Source: Psilocybe azurescens (taxonomy: Eukaryota; Basidiomycota; Agaricomycetes; Agaricales; Agrocybaceae). Taken from it: 64,000 bases of DNA. Location of the stretch: assembly GCA_023853785.1 (NCBI GenBank), contig JAJIRX010000708.1, positions 1 through 64,000 of the forward strand, read 5' to 3'. Position 1 is the stretch's first letter. The number at the start of each line of letters is the position of its first letter. The translations under genes and the position numbers were made by a program. This document shows positions 22,466 through 35,489 of the stretch, in pieces. The notes under the pieces were generated by a model. That model was not told where the DNA came from, ran no database searches, and saw only the letters and a list, made by a program, of their open reading frames with translations.

Positions 22466-22663
22466 TCTTAATTAGATAGAAACCATCAAAACTCTTTGTT
22501 TATGTTACAGGGGGAGGCCGGAGCTCGGAGTGAAGTAGGGTTGGATCTATTGTCACAAAAAGGGGCAGTCTGAGGGTAACATGTTGAAAAGTGAACCATC
22601 TGAATAGCTCAGCTTCACCCCGTTAACTCTTAATCACATAGAGAGTGTCAGAAAATTTTCAAC

Positions 22664-25600
22664 ATGGCTAACACAAAGAAAGCATCCACCAAAAGCAATA
22701 CAAAAGCCTCTTCCCGACCGACCAGAACATCGAAAAGGACGACCAAAGCTATACCTGACTCGGTGCGTCCCAGTGGGGCCGCTGAAGTGGACACACGAGG
22801 TTTTTTCCGCCTGCTAACATTGTTTCTCATACTGATACTAGTACATATTCTGCCGCAGTAGACCTTGAAGATAGCCCGGCGGTTATGGGCATACCAGTGC
22901 CAGATGGCACTCAAGCGACAGTGAATAAGGGTATGCATTCCAGAATATACAGGACCAACTTTTACTTATCTTTGTATTAAAGAGAACGTTCCTACCGGTA
23001 ATTGTAGGCCAATTTGCAGTACCCGTGGCCAAGGTGGTCACATAGCTCAGCTGCAGAAGGCAGCCCAAGCCGTTGGTCAGGACCTTGAGGCGAAGATCCA
23101 GAAGCGCCAACGAGGGCGCGCGCGAGGTGCTGAGCCCACCGAACTCGAAAATTTCGCAGGTGAATTGTCCAATAATGACATGGCCCCTCCTGCCAAGCGC
23201 GTTTGTGGCGATGTGAGTGTTCTGAAGATTGTATATCTCAATATTGTCTTACAGCCTTTACAGGTCACGAAAGTCAATCGGGTCGACCCACCCTTAAGGG
23301 AGCCCCATTACCTCGTCGAATCAATTCTGCGAACGGAACGAGGGAGACTGAAAAGGCGTCACCAACGCCGTTTGTTGTCCAGCAGCAACAACGTCAACCT
23401 CCTGTCATTCAGCAACATCAACGCCGAGTGCCTCCGGGCCTTTCTCAACAGCAGCAGCATCAACCGCCCCTGGGCCTTGCTCAGCACCAACAGCGCCAAC
23501 TCCCGGGCCTTGCTCAGCAGCAACAGCGTCAACCGCCCCTGGGCCTTGCTCAACAACAACAGCGCCAACCGGTTCTTGTTCAACAGCAATCCCCTTCTCA
23601 GCAAGGGGCCGTTGCGAATCAACTTCGTGAACCCCTTTGCAGCAGAGGCCTATGGAAGCCTCAGGACGGACTCCGCGAGGTATAGCTTACTCTTTTAAAC
23701 ACAGAAGAAGCCTGCTAATAGTACCTCAAGTGAATTCAACGCTTTATATGATGGACATATGTTTCTTTTTTAATATATATATATATGTTTGTTATATTCG
23801 ATACCGATATGGAATTTATATAGGCAACGCACGACGACATATACGACGATCCACCCGCTCAAGAGAACGAAGTTACTGAAACCAGCAGACTCCATGGTCA
23901 ACTCATCGGTGAGAACGATGTCGATGGTGATAAGGACAATGACAACGACAATGAAGAAGACTACGTGATGAGCGAAAACGAGGATGAAGACGAAGACGAA
24001 GACGAAGACGAAGACGAGCGAAGACGAAGACGAAGACGAAAGATGAAGACGAAGACAAGACGAAGACGAGAGCGAAGACGAAGACGAAGACGAAGACGAA
24101 GAGCGAAGACGAAGACGAAGACGAGGCACGACTCAGACCATTCTGCTGGAGCGATGACGAGAATCACCAAAGTCAGTGGCGTGACGAAGATCGCTCACAA
24201 AATGATCAACATGTGAGTGGTAAGCTTTGAATCACATCTTACTAATTATTTATCTTCAGGACGATGATGACTTCAACAATCCTTACGACGTCAGGTTCTT
24301 CCCAGGAGGTCAGCTTGACGCTCAGGGCAATGGGGATGGCCGTAAGTGCAAGCCTTTCCTCTCCATACACTAAGATTAAGGAACCTACAAATTTATAGTC
24401 CCTGTTGACGAAGTATCTGACGATGAAGACGAAAGGCGCGCTTTTGAATATCTTCAAGCTACTCTCAAAATCCCAACTTGGCTGCGCAAGAGGTATGACC
24501 TTACCTGTTCAAAGTGCATGTACTGAGCTTGTCCTTTAGGACTACGGCGTTCGCGATATCCTTGAAGAACACCGCCGCTGAAATCGTCCCAATCGCCCCA
24601 CCTTCTCCTACAAGGCTTGCTGCTGCTGCTTCAAATCAGCAGGCCTCGAGTCAACGTGGTGAAGAAGAGGATACTGTGGACTCTGAGGCCCAATCAAATG
24701 AACGGGAGGGTAACAATCAGGAACAGGGACAAGTAGTAGGACAATTAGCTCATACCAACAACACTTGCCTTCGATATTACCCGAAAACCTGGCAAACTGT
24801 CATCCAGGATGCTAAAGAACGATTCCGGTTTTACATCGCTGTAGAAAAGGCCTTTCCTACAGCGCTCATTCGATATTTCGGATGCTAGAGCATGTTTAAT
24901 GCAATCCTTAGCAGCTCACGAAGAAAAGGGTATAGAGCTCAGTGACAGTAAGGTCTATAATTATATTCGATCATTCTTTCTACTAATGTGCTTGATTCTT
25001 TCAGGGTACACGATTACCAGGCCCATGTCTATAGTTGTAAGATTGATTTCATTTTCTTGTTTCTATCTTTATTGATATGTTGTCTAGGTATACAAGGAGG
25101 CTGCCAGCTACCGGTGTGCAATGAAACAACTTTGCCGTCAACTCGTCATGCTACACTATGTAGATGTCCTCACCTATGCTGGACCCACCATCCCCCAGCA
25201 AAAACACTTGGAGGTGGTAATTTCTTGTCAGGTCCATGCGGTTTTACAACCAAACTGTCTGTTCCTGGTTGGTCCACCAAACACTGAGGTAAGTAAATCT
25301 CCTCATCCACTTAATCAATGTTACTAAGTTTTCATCTGTGAAGGGTAAACGTGCGAACATCTCGCACCCATGTATTCAAAACCTCATCCTTCAATTCTAC
25401 TACAATCGAGACAACGGTATAGCAAAGTCGTTCCCTGACCAGTTTAAGGACATGGTACCGGATGGTGCTATTGCCCTGGTCATGACGTGTGTATGTTACA
25501 TTTTAATATGTTTACCATGGCATGACAAGTGCTAACCACTCTATCAGATTCGCAGCTGCCTCGATGAATGGCGATCTGGAACCCATGACAAAAACGACTT

Positions 25601-25843
25601 CAGCGAAAAAGCATATGGCCAGATACACTCTGCCATGCTAGCGCTGATAGACAAGGTCAGAACATATGAATACCATAAATGTGTTCTTGAGGACAATCGT
25701 CGTCGTTGGGCAGCAATGGGGATGTAAGTAATCAATACACTATTTCCTCTGAACTCACCTCAAAATGTATGAGTAATAGGAGGCAACTTCAGGCTCGTGA
25801 TGATATGGTCAACCCATATAACTTTGAACCCGTACTTGACTGA
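22664..25843 (+). CDS. DUF6532-like fungal protein with poly-Gln and acidic repeats
   Basis: A multi-exon gene. The start ATG 22664 gives a basic N-terminus (MANTKKASTKSNTKASSRPT). A Gln-rich exon follows at 23370-23660 (QQQQ runs with PPLGLAQ repeats), then an acidic Glu/Asp stretch coded by a GAAGAC microsatellite (23960-24125). The conserved C-terminal part begins at about 24775 (LRYYPKTWQTVIQDAKERFR). It continues through RYTITRP.., VYKEAASYRCAMKQLCRQL, KRANISHPCIQNLILQFYY, FPDQFKDMVPDGAIALVMT and SCLDEWRSGTHDKNDFSEK. The last exon, after a GTAAGT intron at 25725, encodes RQLQARDDMVNPYNFEPVLD and ends at TGA 25841-25843. The NH-HP...FYY and FPE/DQF..VP..A-AL pattern is what I know from DUF6532 proteins, a basidiomycete family of unknown function. 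Frame is lost and regained inside the GAAGAC tract. Confidence 0.7.
23370..23600 (+). repeat. CAA/CAG-rich tract coding poly-glutamine
   Basis: Imperfect units of about 60 bp coding Gln runs separated by PPLGLAQ-like spacers. Four units are visible. Mixed CAA and CAG codons and CGT/CGC interruptions give QQQQRQP patterns. Confidence 0.75.
23960..24127 (+). repeat. (GAAGAC)n microsatellite with internal one-base shifts
   Basis: About 25 hexamer units with interruptions such as GAGC, GAAAGATG and an ACAAGAC one-base loss. These shift the coded text from Glu-Asp to Arg-Arg and back. The exon after it (DEARLRPFCWSDDENHQSQW) is in a frame different from the exon before it. Confidence 0.85.
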
Positions 25844-27628
25844 TTGTGTGGGCTGTATCTATCATATTTCTTCTTCGTATTGTCTCAGAAGTGGTAGTCC
25901 TCTTTACAGTAATTGTCGTAGAACTAATTTAATGCATACGAAATTTTACCTGGTCATTTCATTTGAACCCCACATTGTACAGGCCTTTCAATTGGCTAAT
26001 CAAGGTATAATATTAGAGGATGGTAAGTGGTTTGTAATGCTGCCCTTGTCTATATACTGCTATGTAGTAGGATGAGGGATGCTACAGATTACCATGAATT
26101 CTAATAGATGATACTATGGATTGTGATATGGGATTCTATGGATTATGGTATGTAATGCTATGGACATAATTAGGCAGTGCTATGAACATAATTAGATGGT
26201 GCTATGGAATGCTATGGGCTTTCGTAGCACATGCTATACGAGAGGTATATAGCACTCCATAACAACCAGAATAAATTACATACAAGTGACGAAAGACTAT
26301 CTAAATGGGGACCTTTGCTAAACTACTCGGATGCTATAGAGTACTACCCGAGCGCTCTGTAGTATTTCTGATTTTGCTGATGTGGCTATGCAAATGAATT
26401 TGAGTGTGAATGCGAATGTGAAGGTGTCAACGGAGGCTTCCAGGGATATGCTCCGTAAATTTCAAGAGATCCCTCGTGTGGCTTATGGCCGGTCGTTTGC
26501 GAATAGCTTTTCGATGCGAGGCGCAGACATGGAACCCGGTCGATAATCATACTGTAGTGCTTGGGCGTATGGACTTGCGAGTTGATCCGACGAAGAGAAA
26601 ATATGAGCCAACGACCGATTTTGTAGCATCGGGCCTCCACTTTCCAGATGTCGTGGTGTTCGTTCTAGCTGACTGCCACCTCGACGAACAGGCATGAGGT
26701 GAGTGTGTCCTCCCGGATGGGATATGTGAGAGGCTGACTCCGATGATCGTGGTGGCAACCCTTGGTGAGAAGTAAGGTAGGAGAGTGCCGACGCATGACT
26801 GGTACGAGAGGCGGGGAGGGTGGCCTTTCTTCCTGCTGCAGCATTCTCTAAATGGTGTCCTGGAACAGACAATTCGACAACCGAATCGTTTGGAGTAAGT
26901 AGAAGAGATAGTATGGGAGAATGTTTGGTTTCTGGGACTGGTCAGGATTTCTTCAGCGGATGCGTCTTTCCAGACGAGTCGATGGACGGTGCATGTCTAC
27001 TGCAGGGATGCAGTAAGACTGGGTTGTGTCGTTTCACGGAGTCGACTACCTCAAACCTATCGCCACAAGCCGTGAAGCCTGGATAGTTGGAATCAATAGA
27101 CATGAGGCTTCTAGGGCACAGTCTGAAGTACGGTGACAGATAAATGCATGTATGTGGAAGTTTAATGAATAATAAATATAAACATTCAAGAGGCTTTTGC
27201 ATCCGGCGTCTATTATCTTTATCACTGGGCGGCTGACTCCAGAACTCTGACCACCGTCACTGTAGCTCTCATCACAGTTACAAGATTCAGAAATACAACA
27301 ATCAATCAGTCCGATGCGTCCAATACGTCCTGTTTAAATGTCCTTCCACTGTGCTGAAGCATCCCATCGTAAATGGTATACGATGAGTGAGGATGCCAAT
27401 CACGAAGCCTTCTGATGATGTTCATTCACACCTGTTCAACAGTAATAATTCCTCCTGCAGTGCGCAGCCTTGTGCAGACCCAGTCATCCAAGATCGGCAG
27501 GTTGAATCCAAACTGGGGAAATAACAAGTGTTGGCCAGTTTGCCGATAGTGATTGGACTTTTGCGGCCAAAATATCTTCGGCCGCTGGAGTAAAATTTAC
27601 AGTTTGAACACGACAATTATACCGTTCC
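25844..27628. other. No gene seen; short imperfect TGCTATGGA repeats at 26085-26250
   Basis: Open frames here are short, occur on both strands and lack family signatures. Repeated GCTATGGA/GGTGCTATGG words with 20-30 bp spacing occupy about 26090-26250. Confidence 0.4.
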
Positions 27629-28186
27629 TTGTGCTATTTCGAGACGCATATCCTGAGATTTACCGATACCTCTCTCGCCCCAGACGTCTGCCTCCCACTA
27701 TTCGCAGTCAGTAGCACGAATAACGCTATTCGTACCCTAGTAAGTGGGAACATGTATCTAAAGAGATCAGGAAGCGATATTGAATATTCTTTATCCTACG
27801 TGAAGGCTATCTTTTTCTCAGGAACAGCCGTCGGGATGCTCTTCTTCGTTGAAGCCGTTTTCACTAAGCGCGAGGGATCGCCAAGCTCTGCAGATGGGGT
27901 CAGTGACGATGTGGTTGTCACCTGCCTCCGCCTTTCAACCCTCTTCTCTCTCTCAGTGGCCGCTCTACGACAGCCGCCGCAGAGGAACACCCATGTTACA
28001 GATTTGATGTTGAGGCTTTCATTCCTCAGTCTTCTAGCCGGAATGATGATTTCCACATGGGGAAATCAGCGCACGATCACATCGATTGACTTCACATTTT
28101 CGTTCATACTCCTTGTAATCATGTACGGCACCTGGACGGATCCAAGTCCAAACAATGATGGAGAAGGCGAGTGTTCATTGCGTTAA
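27629..28186 (+). CDS. Hypothetical protein with three possible membrane segments
   Basis: A 185-codon open frame on the plus strand. Hydrophobic stretches lie near residues 62-80 (FSGTAVGMLFFVEAVF), 130-147 (LSFLSLLAGMMIST) and 156-172 (FTFSFILLVIMYGTW), with a Ser/Asp-rich loop and an Arg-rich segment between the first two. I do not recognise a family. The ATG at 27629 may be internal and introns are possible. An extension could splice into 28190-28400. The open frame is longer than its surroundings and hydrophobic segments are evenly spaced, but this is weak support. Confidence 0.35.
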   Translation: MCYFETHILRFTDTSLAPDVCLPLFAVSSTNNAIRTLVSGNMYLKRSGSDIEYSLSYVKAIFFSGTAVGMLFFVEAVFTKREGSPSSADGVSDDVVVTCLRLSTLFSLSVAALRQPPQRNTHVTDLMLRLSFLSLLAGMMISTWGNQRTITSIDFTFSFILLVIMYGTWTDPSPNNDGEGECSLR

Positions 28187-29523
28187 AGCAGGCATTCAAT
28201 TTGACAATTCCTGAAGATCCTTTGCATGGTCAATACGACAGATCGAGAAAGCGTAATGCATTCATGGTTGTGTATAAGAAAGAAAAGATGTTCGAAAAGA
28301 ATCTTGAGGGGTTCGATCGCGCGAGGTCTGTATTCTCTGTCCTATTGAACAATTCAGCTACTTATTATGTTAGATGCACAGGATCTGTGAAGATGTCATA
28401 AAAGAATGTAAGCCGCAGAGAGTCCTGACTATGTCTTCTACGTGCGTCAAACTATTATTTACTTACGATTATCAACGAGGAGTTGCTGAATACTTCTTTA
28501 CGCAGTGACTACACCCAGGTGATGGCTCTTTGTTGAGTAATATTCGATGGTCTTTATCGCGATAGTCTCTTTCAGACTCTCCTGCATAGTAATCGCATTG
28601 TTTTGCTCGTTTTGCAGTCTTGTTTTCTATTTCTGTTTTGCTGTGTTGTATTATATACCTGTCTTTGTATCTTGCTCTTTCTTTAGGAAAGATATGGCGA
28701 GGCGCGTGATACAGCCTCCAGTCCCAGTCCTCGCGATGACAAGTTAACATTAGTAATATGATGATTGGCACGAAATTTTATGCTTAGGATCCTTTTGAGG
28801 AACGGGATAAAATCCGGACATAAATGGCTGCTGGCTATTCAAAGAAATTCATGTGATTGATGGAAGATTCAGAAGCATCGCAGACTCTAGTTCTATTTCG
28901 AACATTGACAAGTTTCTGATACATTCTTGCACCTTTCGCAGCACCCTGCTAAATCAAATGAAGAACAGAAGCTGGCCGTGTAAAAGCCTATATGCAGTAA
29001 AATGGCTATGTCAGAGGCCAGCGCTACCGGTCATGGGTGTGCTCGCCTGATTAATTTTTCTAGGAATCGCGCGTTCTGCATGTTATCCAGACCCCGTATC
29101 TGGGATCATTGACATACTTCTGCTTCGTTTCGGATACCTTCCTACCGTCTTTTTCCTGACCATAATTTATCATGAGACTGCACATACTGCAGTTGATTTC
29201 CTGATTCTCTATCAATACGTGGAAAATCGACGTATACTCACTCTCTAGGTTAAATTTAAAGAAAGAATGTGTGCCTTCTTCGATAGCATACTAAATCCGT
29301 TTATATCAAAGGAGCTACCATAAATCAACATACTATCACTACCTCAGGGCTTATGAAAACGAGGCGGCTAATTGTCGCTTAATGCCGCTTCTTCAAACTC
29401 GGCGAGGAATTCCCGACGCTTTGCGATGGATTATCATGCCATTAGCCACACGCATCCAACAAACCAAGAGTCGCATAAAAACTAGATGGCAGAATTGTTA
29501 GACTGTGTGTTTAAATTTCCTCA
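28187..29523. other. No gene seen; upstream region of the mannanase gene
   Basis: Only short open frames. The last few hundred bases before 29524 should hold the mannanase promoter. I see no clear TATA box close to the start. Confidence 0.4.
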
Positions 29524-31463
29524 ATGTCTCCGATGAAGCTTGCTGTTGGTCTCGTCGCTTTAGCTCTTTCGTGCAGCTCGGCATTGGCTGCTGTGCCCGT
29601 TTACGGACAGTGTGGTGGAATCAATTTCACAGGAGAAACGAGTCAGTTTTGAAGTTATTCACAGGAAAATAAAATAAAAATGTTGACGCGGCCATTATCT
29701 AGCTTGTACCTCCGACACTGTCTGCACAGTGCTGAACCCATATTATTCCCAATGTCTTCCAGGAGCTGCAACCACACCGGCGCCTACGAGTACTGTTGAA
29801 CCGACATCGACATCGACGAACCCTTCGACAACGGTTACACCATCGAATACCTCATGTGGGCCAACGACTACTGCGGCGCCTCCTGCAGCTACCGGCTTTG
29901 TAAAGACATCTGGCCAGAAGTTCGTTCTGAATGGATCTCTATTCACAGTTGTCGGGTAAGCGTTTAAAGCAGGCTCGTGATGTAAAGAGACCTGTATTGA
30001 TAAATCATATCACTTAGCGCAAACTCGTACTGGGTTGGATTGATGGGCCTTAGTACAGCAAACATAAATGCCGCATTCGCAGATATTGCCAAGGCAGGTG
30101 CGACTACGGTTCGCACATGGTAATTATCGCGCACATATTCGGAGTTTGTCTATCTGAACATCTCATGTAATGTAGGGGATTCAATGAGGTCACTAGTCCC
30201 AACGGAATTTACTATCAGAGCTGGTCAGGAAGCATCCCGACCGTCAACACTGGCTCCACTGGTTTGGAAAACTTTGGTATGAGGATTTCATTCATTTGAA
30301 CGCCTGATAAAGCTAATTCTCCGACCAGATAACGTGATTGCAGCTGCCAAAGCCAACGGGCTTCGTCTCATTGTCGCTCTGTAAGTAGCATGCTACGATC
30401 CGAAAGGTGAAAGTCTATTGACGAGTATTCCAGGACAAATAATTGGTCTGATTACGGTGGTATGGATGTATATGTTAAACAAATCCTCAACTCTCCGAAC
30501 CACGATCTGTTCTATACCGATACCACTGTGAAGGTACTCATCTCGGCCTTTTACAAACTACGGGCTTACTGACAATGTTCCCTTAGACTGCCTTCAAAAG
30601 CTACATAAAGACATTCGTTGGCCGCTACCTTAACGAGCCTACAATTCTAGCCTGGGAACTTGCAAACGAGCCCAGGTGCAAGGGAAGCACAGGGTATGCT
30701 GCATAATCTGTTTCAAGCTAGTGAACGTGTTGATAATGTTCCTTGTCCAGCACATCTACTGGAACTTGTACCACGGTTACGGTCACAAATTGGATTAATG
30801 AAATATCTGCCTACATCAAATCAATTGATAGCAACCATCTTGTCGCTGTCGGGGATGAGGGCTTCTACAACCAGCCTAGCGCTCCAACCTACCCTTACCA
30901 GTGAGTTAAATTATGAGCGGTCTGAATCAATTCACTCACTTTATTTTTCTGAAGAGGAAGCGAAGGTGTAGACTTTGACGCTAACCTTGCAGTGAGCAGC
31001 ATCGACTTCGGTACCTTCCATGTACGTATATTTGACTTGATGAGTCATGTTAACGTTAAGGATGAGTCTGATGTAGTCATACCCGACGAACTGGGGACAA
31101 GGCGGTAACGAACAAGCATGGGGAACTCAATGGATCGCCGACCACCAGACTTCTCAAGCAAAGGCTAACAAGCCTGTAATCCTTGAAGAGTTTGGTGTAA
31201 CCACTAACCAGCCCACTATATATCAAGCATGGTACAATGAAGTCATCTCGTCCGGGCTCACTGGCGATCTTATCTGGCAAGCTGGATCGCATCTCTCAAG
31301 GTACCGATATCCTTGAGTGTTACTCTATATACCATGTTCTTTATCACCAATGTTTGTCATTCATAGCGGCGACACACCGAACGATGGATATGCTGTATAT
31401 CCTGACGGTCCAGTTTATCCCATTATGCAATCACACGCCGCCGCACTGAAAGCTCGTGGATAG
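29524..31463 (+). CDS. CBM1-GH5 mannan endo-1,4-beta-mannosidase (GH5_7 type)
   Basis: A secreted plant-cell-wall enzyme that cuts beta-1,4 links within mannans. ATG 29524 opens a signal peptide ([19 protein letters not shown]), then a family 1 carbohydrate-binding module ([16 protein letters not shown], intron 29642-29702, then [20 protein letters not shown]), which has the usual Cys and Tyr residues for cellulose binding. A Thr/Ser/Pro linker leads to the GH5 barrel. Catalytic acid/base Glu is in [17 protein letters not shown] (about 30650-30690), and the nucleophile Glu is in [15 protein letters not shown] (about 31175-31205). [18 protein letters not shown] precedes the stop TAG at 31461-31463. 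About ten exons with GT-AG introns of 50-65 bp join without frame breaks, so the gene looks functional. The GH5_7 subfamily is inferred from general similarity. Confidence 0.9.
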
Positions 31464-32494
31464 GCTTGCGGTCAAGAATGGGTACTGTGTCGAATCCGGT
31501 CCCACAATTAGTTAACAATGTAGTCGGCGTCGCATTTTTGAATTATTATCGTTTTCGTGATTGGCTACGGAAATATGTAAACGCCGCTAAGCCAGGGTGT
31601 TGGGGCATTTTTTATCAAAACCTTGTCGCCGCAGATATGGAATGTGCAGTATTTTGGTTACCAGTCCTATACGAGTCCTATTTACGAATCCTTTACGTTA
31701 CGAGTTCTATTATGAGTCCTATTACGGAGTAATAGACTCGTTCTTTTCTTTTAACCAGGGACCCCAGCTGTTGTCACAAAATTCTATCTTCGATAACGTG
31801 ATCTATTAATGTGATGTGATCTTATAACATTAAGCACGTGTTACTCAAAAACCGTGGCATTTTCAGCTGCTTACTTGTAGTGAGGGCCGACGCTTTGCCC
31901 AACATTAACAGGTCCTTTTTAATTTTTTACACCAGAATTTGCAATAAAATATATTACAGTCATCCACCAGCTAATGGAGGGCTTCTGTGTCCCCACATAT
32001 TCCAGCCAGAGTCTGCTGGAGTCCGCTCGCGTAATAGTGGATTCCACAGTGGAATGAGAGCAAAAATATGGCACAAGACCCTGCTATTTTATTTAATATC
32101 AATTCCGGCAGAATTGAATGGAATCTGTTTACAAAACGGAATACCCCAGAACAGAACCAAAAACAGAACCATAAACAGACTTAAAATTTGATATTATTTC
32201 TTGGCAACAGTGAACAATGTCACATGCGTGACTTTTGGTTGCCACGTCAGTCCATTGGTTACTCCAACCACCACACCTCTTCCTGCAACCACCACCACCC
32301 TGCTGCTGCCGTCATGTGTGCCCTCACCACCTTGCCGTTGTCAGTTGAAGCCAGGCACTCACCAACCTGATCCAACATGCATTGCAGCACCACCGACTGA
32401 TGACAGGTCTGTGTACGATGACAACGACTCCAGACACACGTACACAGTACGATGGCAATGATGACAGCTCCATATATGACAACAACAACACCAG
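31464..32494. other. No gene seen
   Basis: 3' flank of the mannanase gene, then low-complexity CCACCAC/CAACAACA-rich sequence just before the solo LTR at 32495. Near 31665-31725 there are short repeats of TACGAGTCCTATTA-like words. Confidence 0.4.
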
Positions 32495-34360
32495 TGAGAT
32501 GTTTAGTGTGGGGTGACTTTGTAATTGCCCAATACACAACACTCAATCAAATATTTATATTGATCAGTTTGATCTGGGAGGGTAAGCTTGTAAGGCTTAT
32601 TACAATAACTATTTTAGCAGAGTACAGACTTAGACAATTGCTCTGGGGTGATCACTAGTAGCTAGAGAACACTTTTACAGGCTAGTACACACAAGGCACT
32701 TGAATAGTAAGGGCAATCTCTCTATATGAGGGCGATCACCAATATCAGGGGGATTGCTTTTGGGGGTGAGTGTACACAGGACACTTAACAGTTCTCTTTA
32801 TAAAACCCAAACTCAAACTTTATCAAACACTATAAGCAATCACCCATATTAACATGTAGTAGATCCTTAGTTCCTATAAGCAACTGGGCACACTAGTCCA
32901 CAGTCCTTGGTTTACTATAGGCAATGTCTTGAAACAGTCAGATTTCTCTGACAGTCATCCCTAGTTACTATGAGTGATCACTAGCCTTTATAGGGTTCCC
33001 ACCTGTACTTAATAACCCCCAGGGCAGTCTTACTATAGGCAATGTCCTGAACAGTCAGAGTTCTCTGACAGTCGTCCCTAGTTACTATGAGCAATCACTA
33101 GCCATATAGGGTTCCAACCCATACTTAACAATCCCCAGGGCAGTCCATGGATGACTTATAAAAGCCTGCTTATCAAGTCTAATAGACCTGACATTGAATA
33201 TCACAATGGCGATTGCTCACAAAACCAGGTAGCGCCTAATTGCTTAAGATGAACTGCAGTGTTCGATCTCTTATCACACAAATCACTAGTCCTCGAAGTG
33301 TTAACACTAGAATTCTTATTCAGAGTAAATTCTGATATCAAATCTGGGGTGTAGATTACTTGGTTCCTATTCTAAGATACAGGGCTGTTTTTATAGGCTA
33401 AATAGATACTTTGGCTTGTGATAATTGAAAGAGACTAAGAGAAAAGGAAGGAAATGGACTGTGTGCTGCCTAGCCTTTGCTGCACCAATTATAATAGTGG
33501 AAAGCACTAGTTTGCCTGGGCTATGGCGCTTATTTGAAGATAACATTGTTGTCCATGCAGCAGTGCCTTCTTGGGTAGCAATCACCCGACTTATTTTATC
33601 AGATGGCTCGTGGCTAAGACATGTCAGGACTAGATTGCTTAGGGGTATATTTCCTAGGAAACCCTACCAAGGTTCCCAAGCACAGTTGCTATTGGTTTAG
33701 GACCTCCTGGAACAGCAGGTGCCCTTATCATGAGGCAAGTTACCTCTAGTATCGTGTGGCAATCGCTGGCTGGGCAATCACTCACTCATGTTGGCTGCAT
33801 TACAAATTACAAGTTTTTATAGTCAGATCTAGTAGACTGCCATATGCTGAGTTGTACACAAGATTTCAATTGCCAATACATTTGGTCTGTGGGGTGATCA
33901 CCCATGTGGCGACAGTGATCCCTGATCCCTGAGCAGTTGATCGCCTAATCTAGTGAACAGCTTTTGTGAGGCCTGGACACGGTGATTGCTTTTGCTAATT
34001 AATAAGGTTTTCATTACTTGGCAATCGCTTGGTAAGACACTGATGGGTGTTACCCCTTGTAAGAGCCAAGGTCATTTCTTAAGAGTTTCTTCTTTGCATG
34101 GGACTAATAGCATGATCAATGGAGCGGGTGATTGCCTCGGGTGCTCAGTTAGGGTTGCTTTGATAGCTGTGTAGGAAACTAAAGGTAGTCTTTGATTCGT
34201 AGCACTGATTAATAGGCCACACTACACCTTAGTTAGTTTGTAAGGTCTATTACTCTTGTTGGCCCACTAGGAAGTAAAGCCTCAAAGCCTAATAGTCTGG
34301 CATATCTCCTACCCTTCACTAGTACATTATACTAGTTTATTACAGATAACAATCACAAAA

Positions 34361-34365
34361 ATAAG
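34361..34365. repeat. Target-site duplication ATAAG (left) of the nested LTR
   Basis: ATAAG is repeated directly after the nested LTR at 35557-35561. The unbroken LTR copies have a single ATAAG at this point. Confidence 0.9.
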
Positions 34366-35342
34366 TGTTACAACTTCAGGCTTATATTCACGTGCGTGGA
34401 TAAAGCTGACAGTCAAGTAGTCAAGAACAGCAAGTTTCAAGCAGTATTGAGTAAGAGGAGATTAGATTCTCAAGAACTAGCTAAGGAACAATAGCAGTGT
34501 CTACTGGCTATTTAAGTGTTTTTGTTACAGAGGATATGTTGATTAGCCGGCCCTGAGAATCTAAGATCTGCAGCAAAGTAGCGTTTAAGCATCATTTCTT
34601 TATTTTTGTTTCTAAACATTTCTTTTTATTTTCATTTATCTTGAGTCTTACATATGTATCTAGACATATTACAAAGCACTATATAAACTCTGAATATGTA
34701 GATAATGTACTAAATACATGCCAAGCAAGTCCTATTGATTAGGACTTGCCCAATGTAGTATCTCCGGATAATCTGACATACACACAAGCGGCTAAAAACA
34801 ATTTAATGCCGAAGACCGAACATGTGTGCAACATGCATATGGCTGACTACCTTCGGCTAGCACTTTCTACCTAGAACTGGAATAAGTCAAGAACATTCTC
34901 AATATTATACAGAACACTCTAGTTGTATAGTTCCAGTTCAATATAGAATTACTAGCTATAGTATATAACATTACTGTAGATACCTGCTTGAATATCATCT
35001 TTTACACTCAATTTACACCCTACCAACTTAAGTAGACCAGGACAATTACTTGTTAGTAAGGCTTTGCACTACTACACAAGTCATATTATTACTTCTATAG
35101 CCTCGTGCTAGTAGTACATAATAATTGTCCATTAAACTTAAGTTCTAACTGTTAACAAAGTTACTCAAATATCTTCAGATACTTACTCAGCATCTTAAAC
35201 ATTCTCAAGAGTCTCGAAACAACAGACTCTAAACAAATAAATACACTAACCTTTGTCTTCATAGGAACACACCAAGGTTTGAGTATTCAGAACTCTAACA
35301 GTTTTGAGTATCTACAATTATAGTACAAAGTGAGTCCAAGTG

Positions 35343-35440
35343 TGAGTCAGTATAGAGTGAGTCACAGCAGTGCTGTCAGTATGAGTCAGAGTGTGAGTCA
35401 GAGCAAAGGTGAGTCAAAATGGTATTGACAATATGAGTCA
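35343..35440. promoter_or_regulatory. Cluster of six TGAGTCA sites in the nested LTR
   Basis: Exact TGAGTCA at 35343, 35358, 35382, 35394, 35410 and 35434. This heptamer is the consensus of Gcn4/AP-1-type bZIP factors. Clustering in an LTR suggests an enhancer, which is inference. Confidence 0.5.
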
Positions 35441-35462
35441 GAACAGAATGAGTCGATATATG

Positions 35463-35489
35463 ATCACATGATGTTGTCCATCATGTGAT
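35463..35489. repeat. 11 bp perfect inverted repeat with a 5-base loop
   Basis: ATCACATGATG, TTGTC, CATCATGTGAT, near the right end of the nested LTR. Confidence 0.7.

Noticed and set aside
24003..24127. Arg-rich protein segment as a real RNA-binding motif
   Set aside because: It is the GAAGAC repeat read in a shifted frame. The following exon makes sense only in another frame.
26386..27202. Possible gene on the minus strand (open frames 26640-26386, 26872-26483, 27202-26942)
   Set aside because: Short, overlapping on both strands, with no start context, introns or family pattern to support them.
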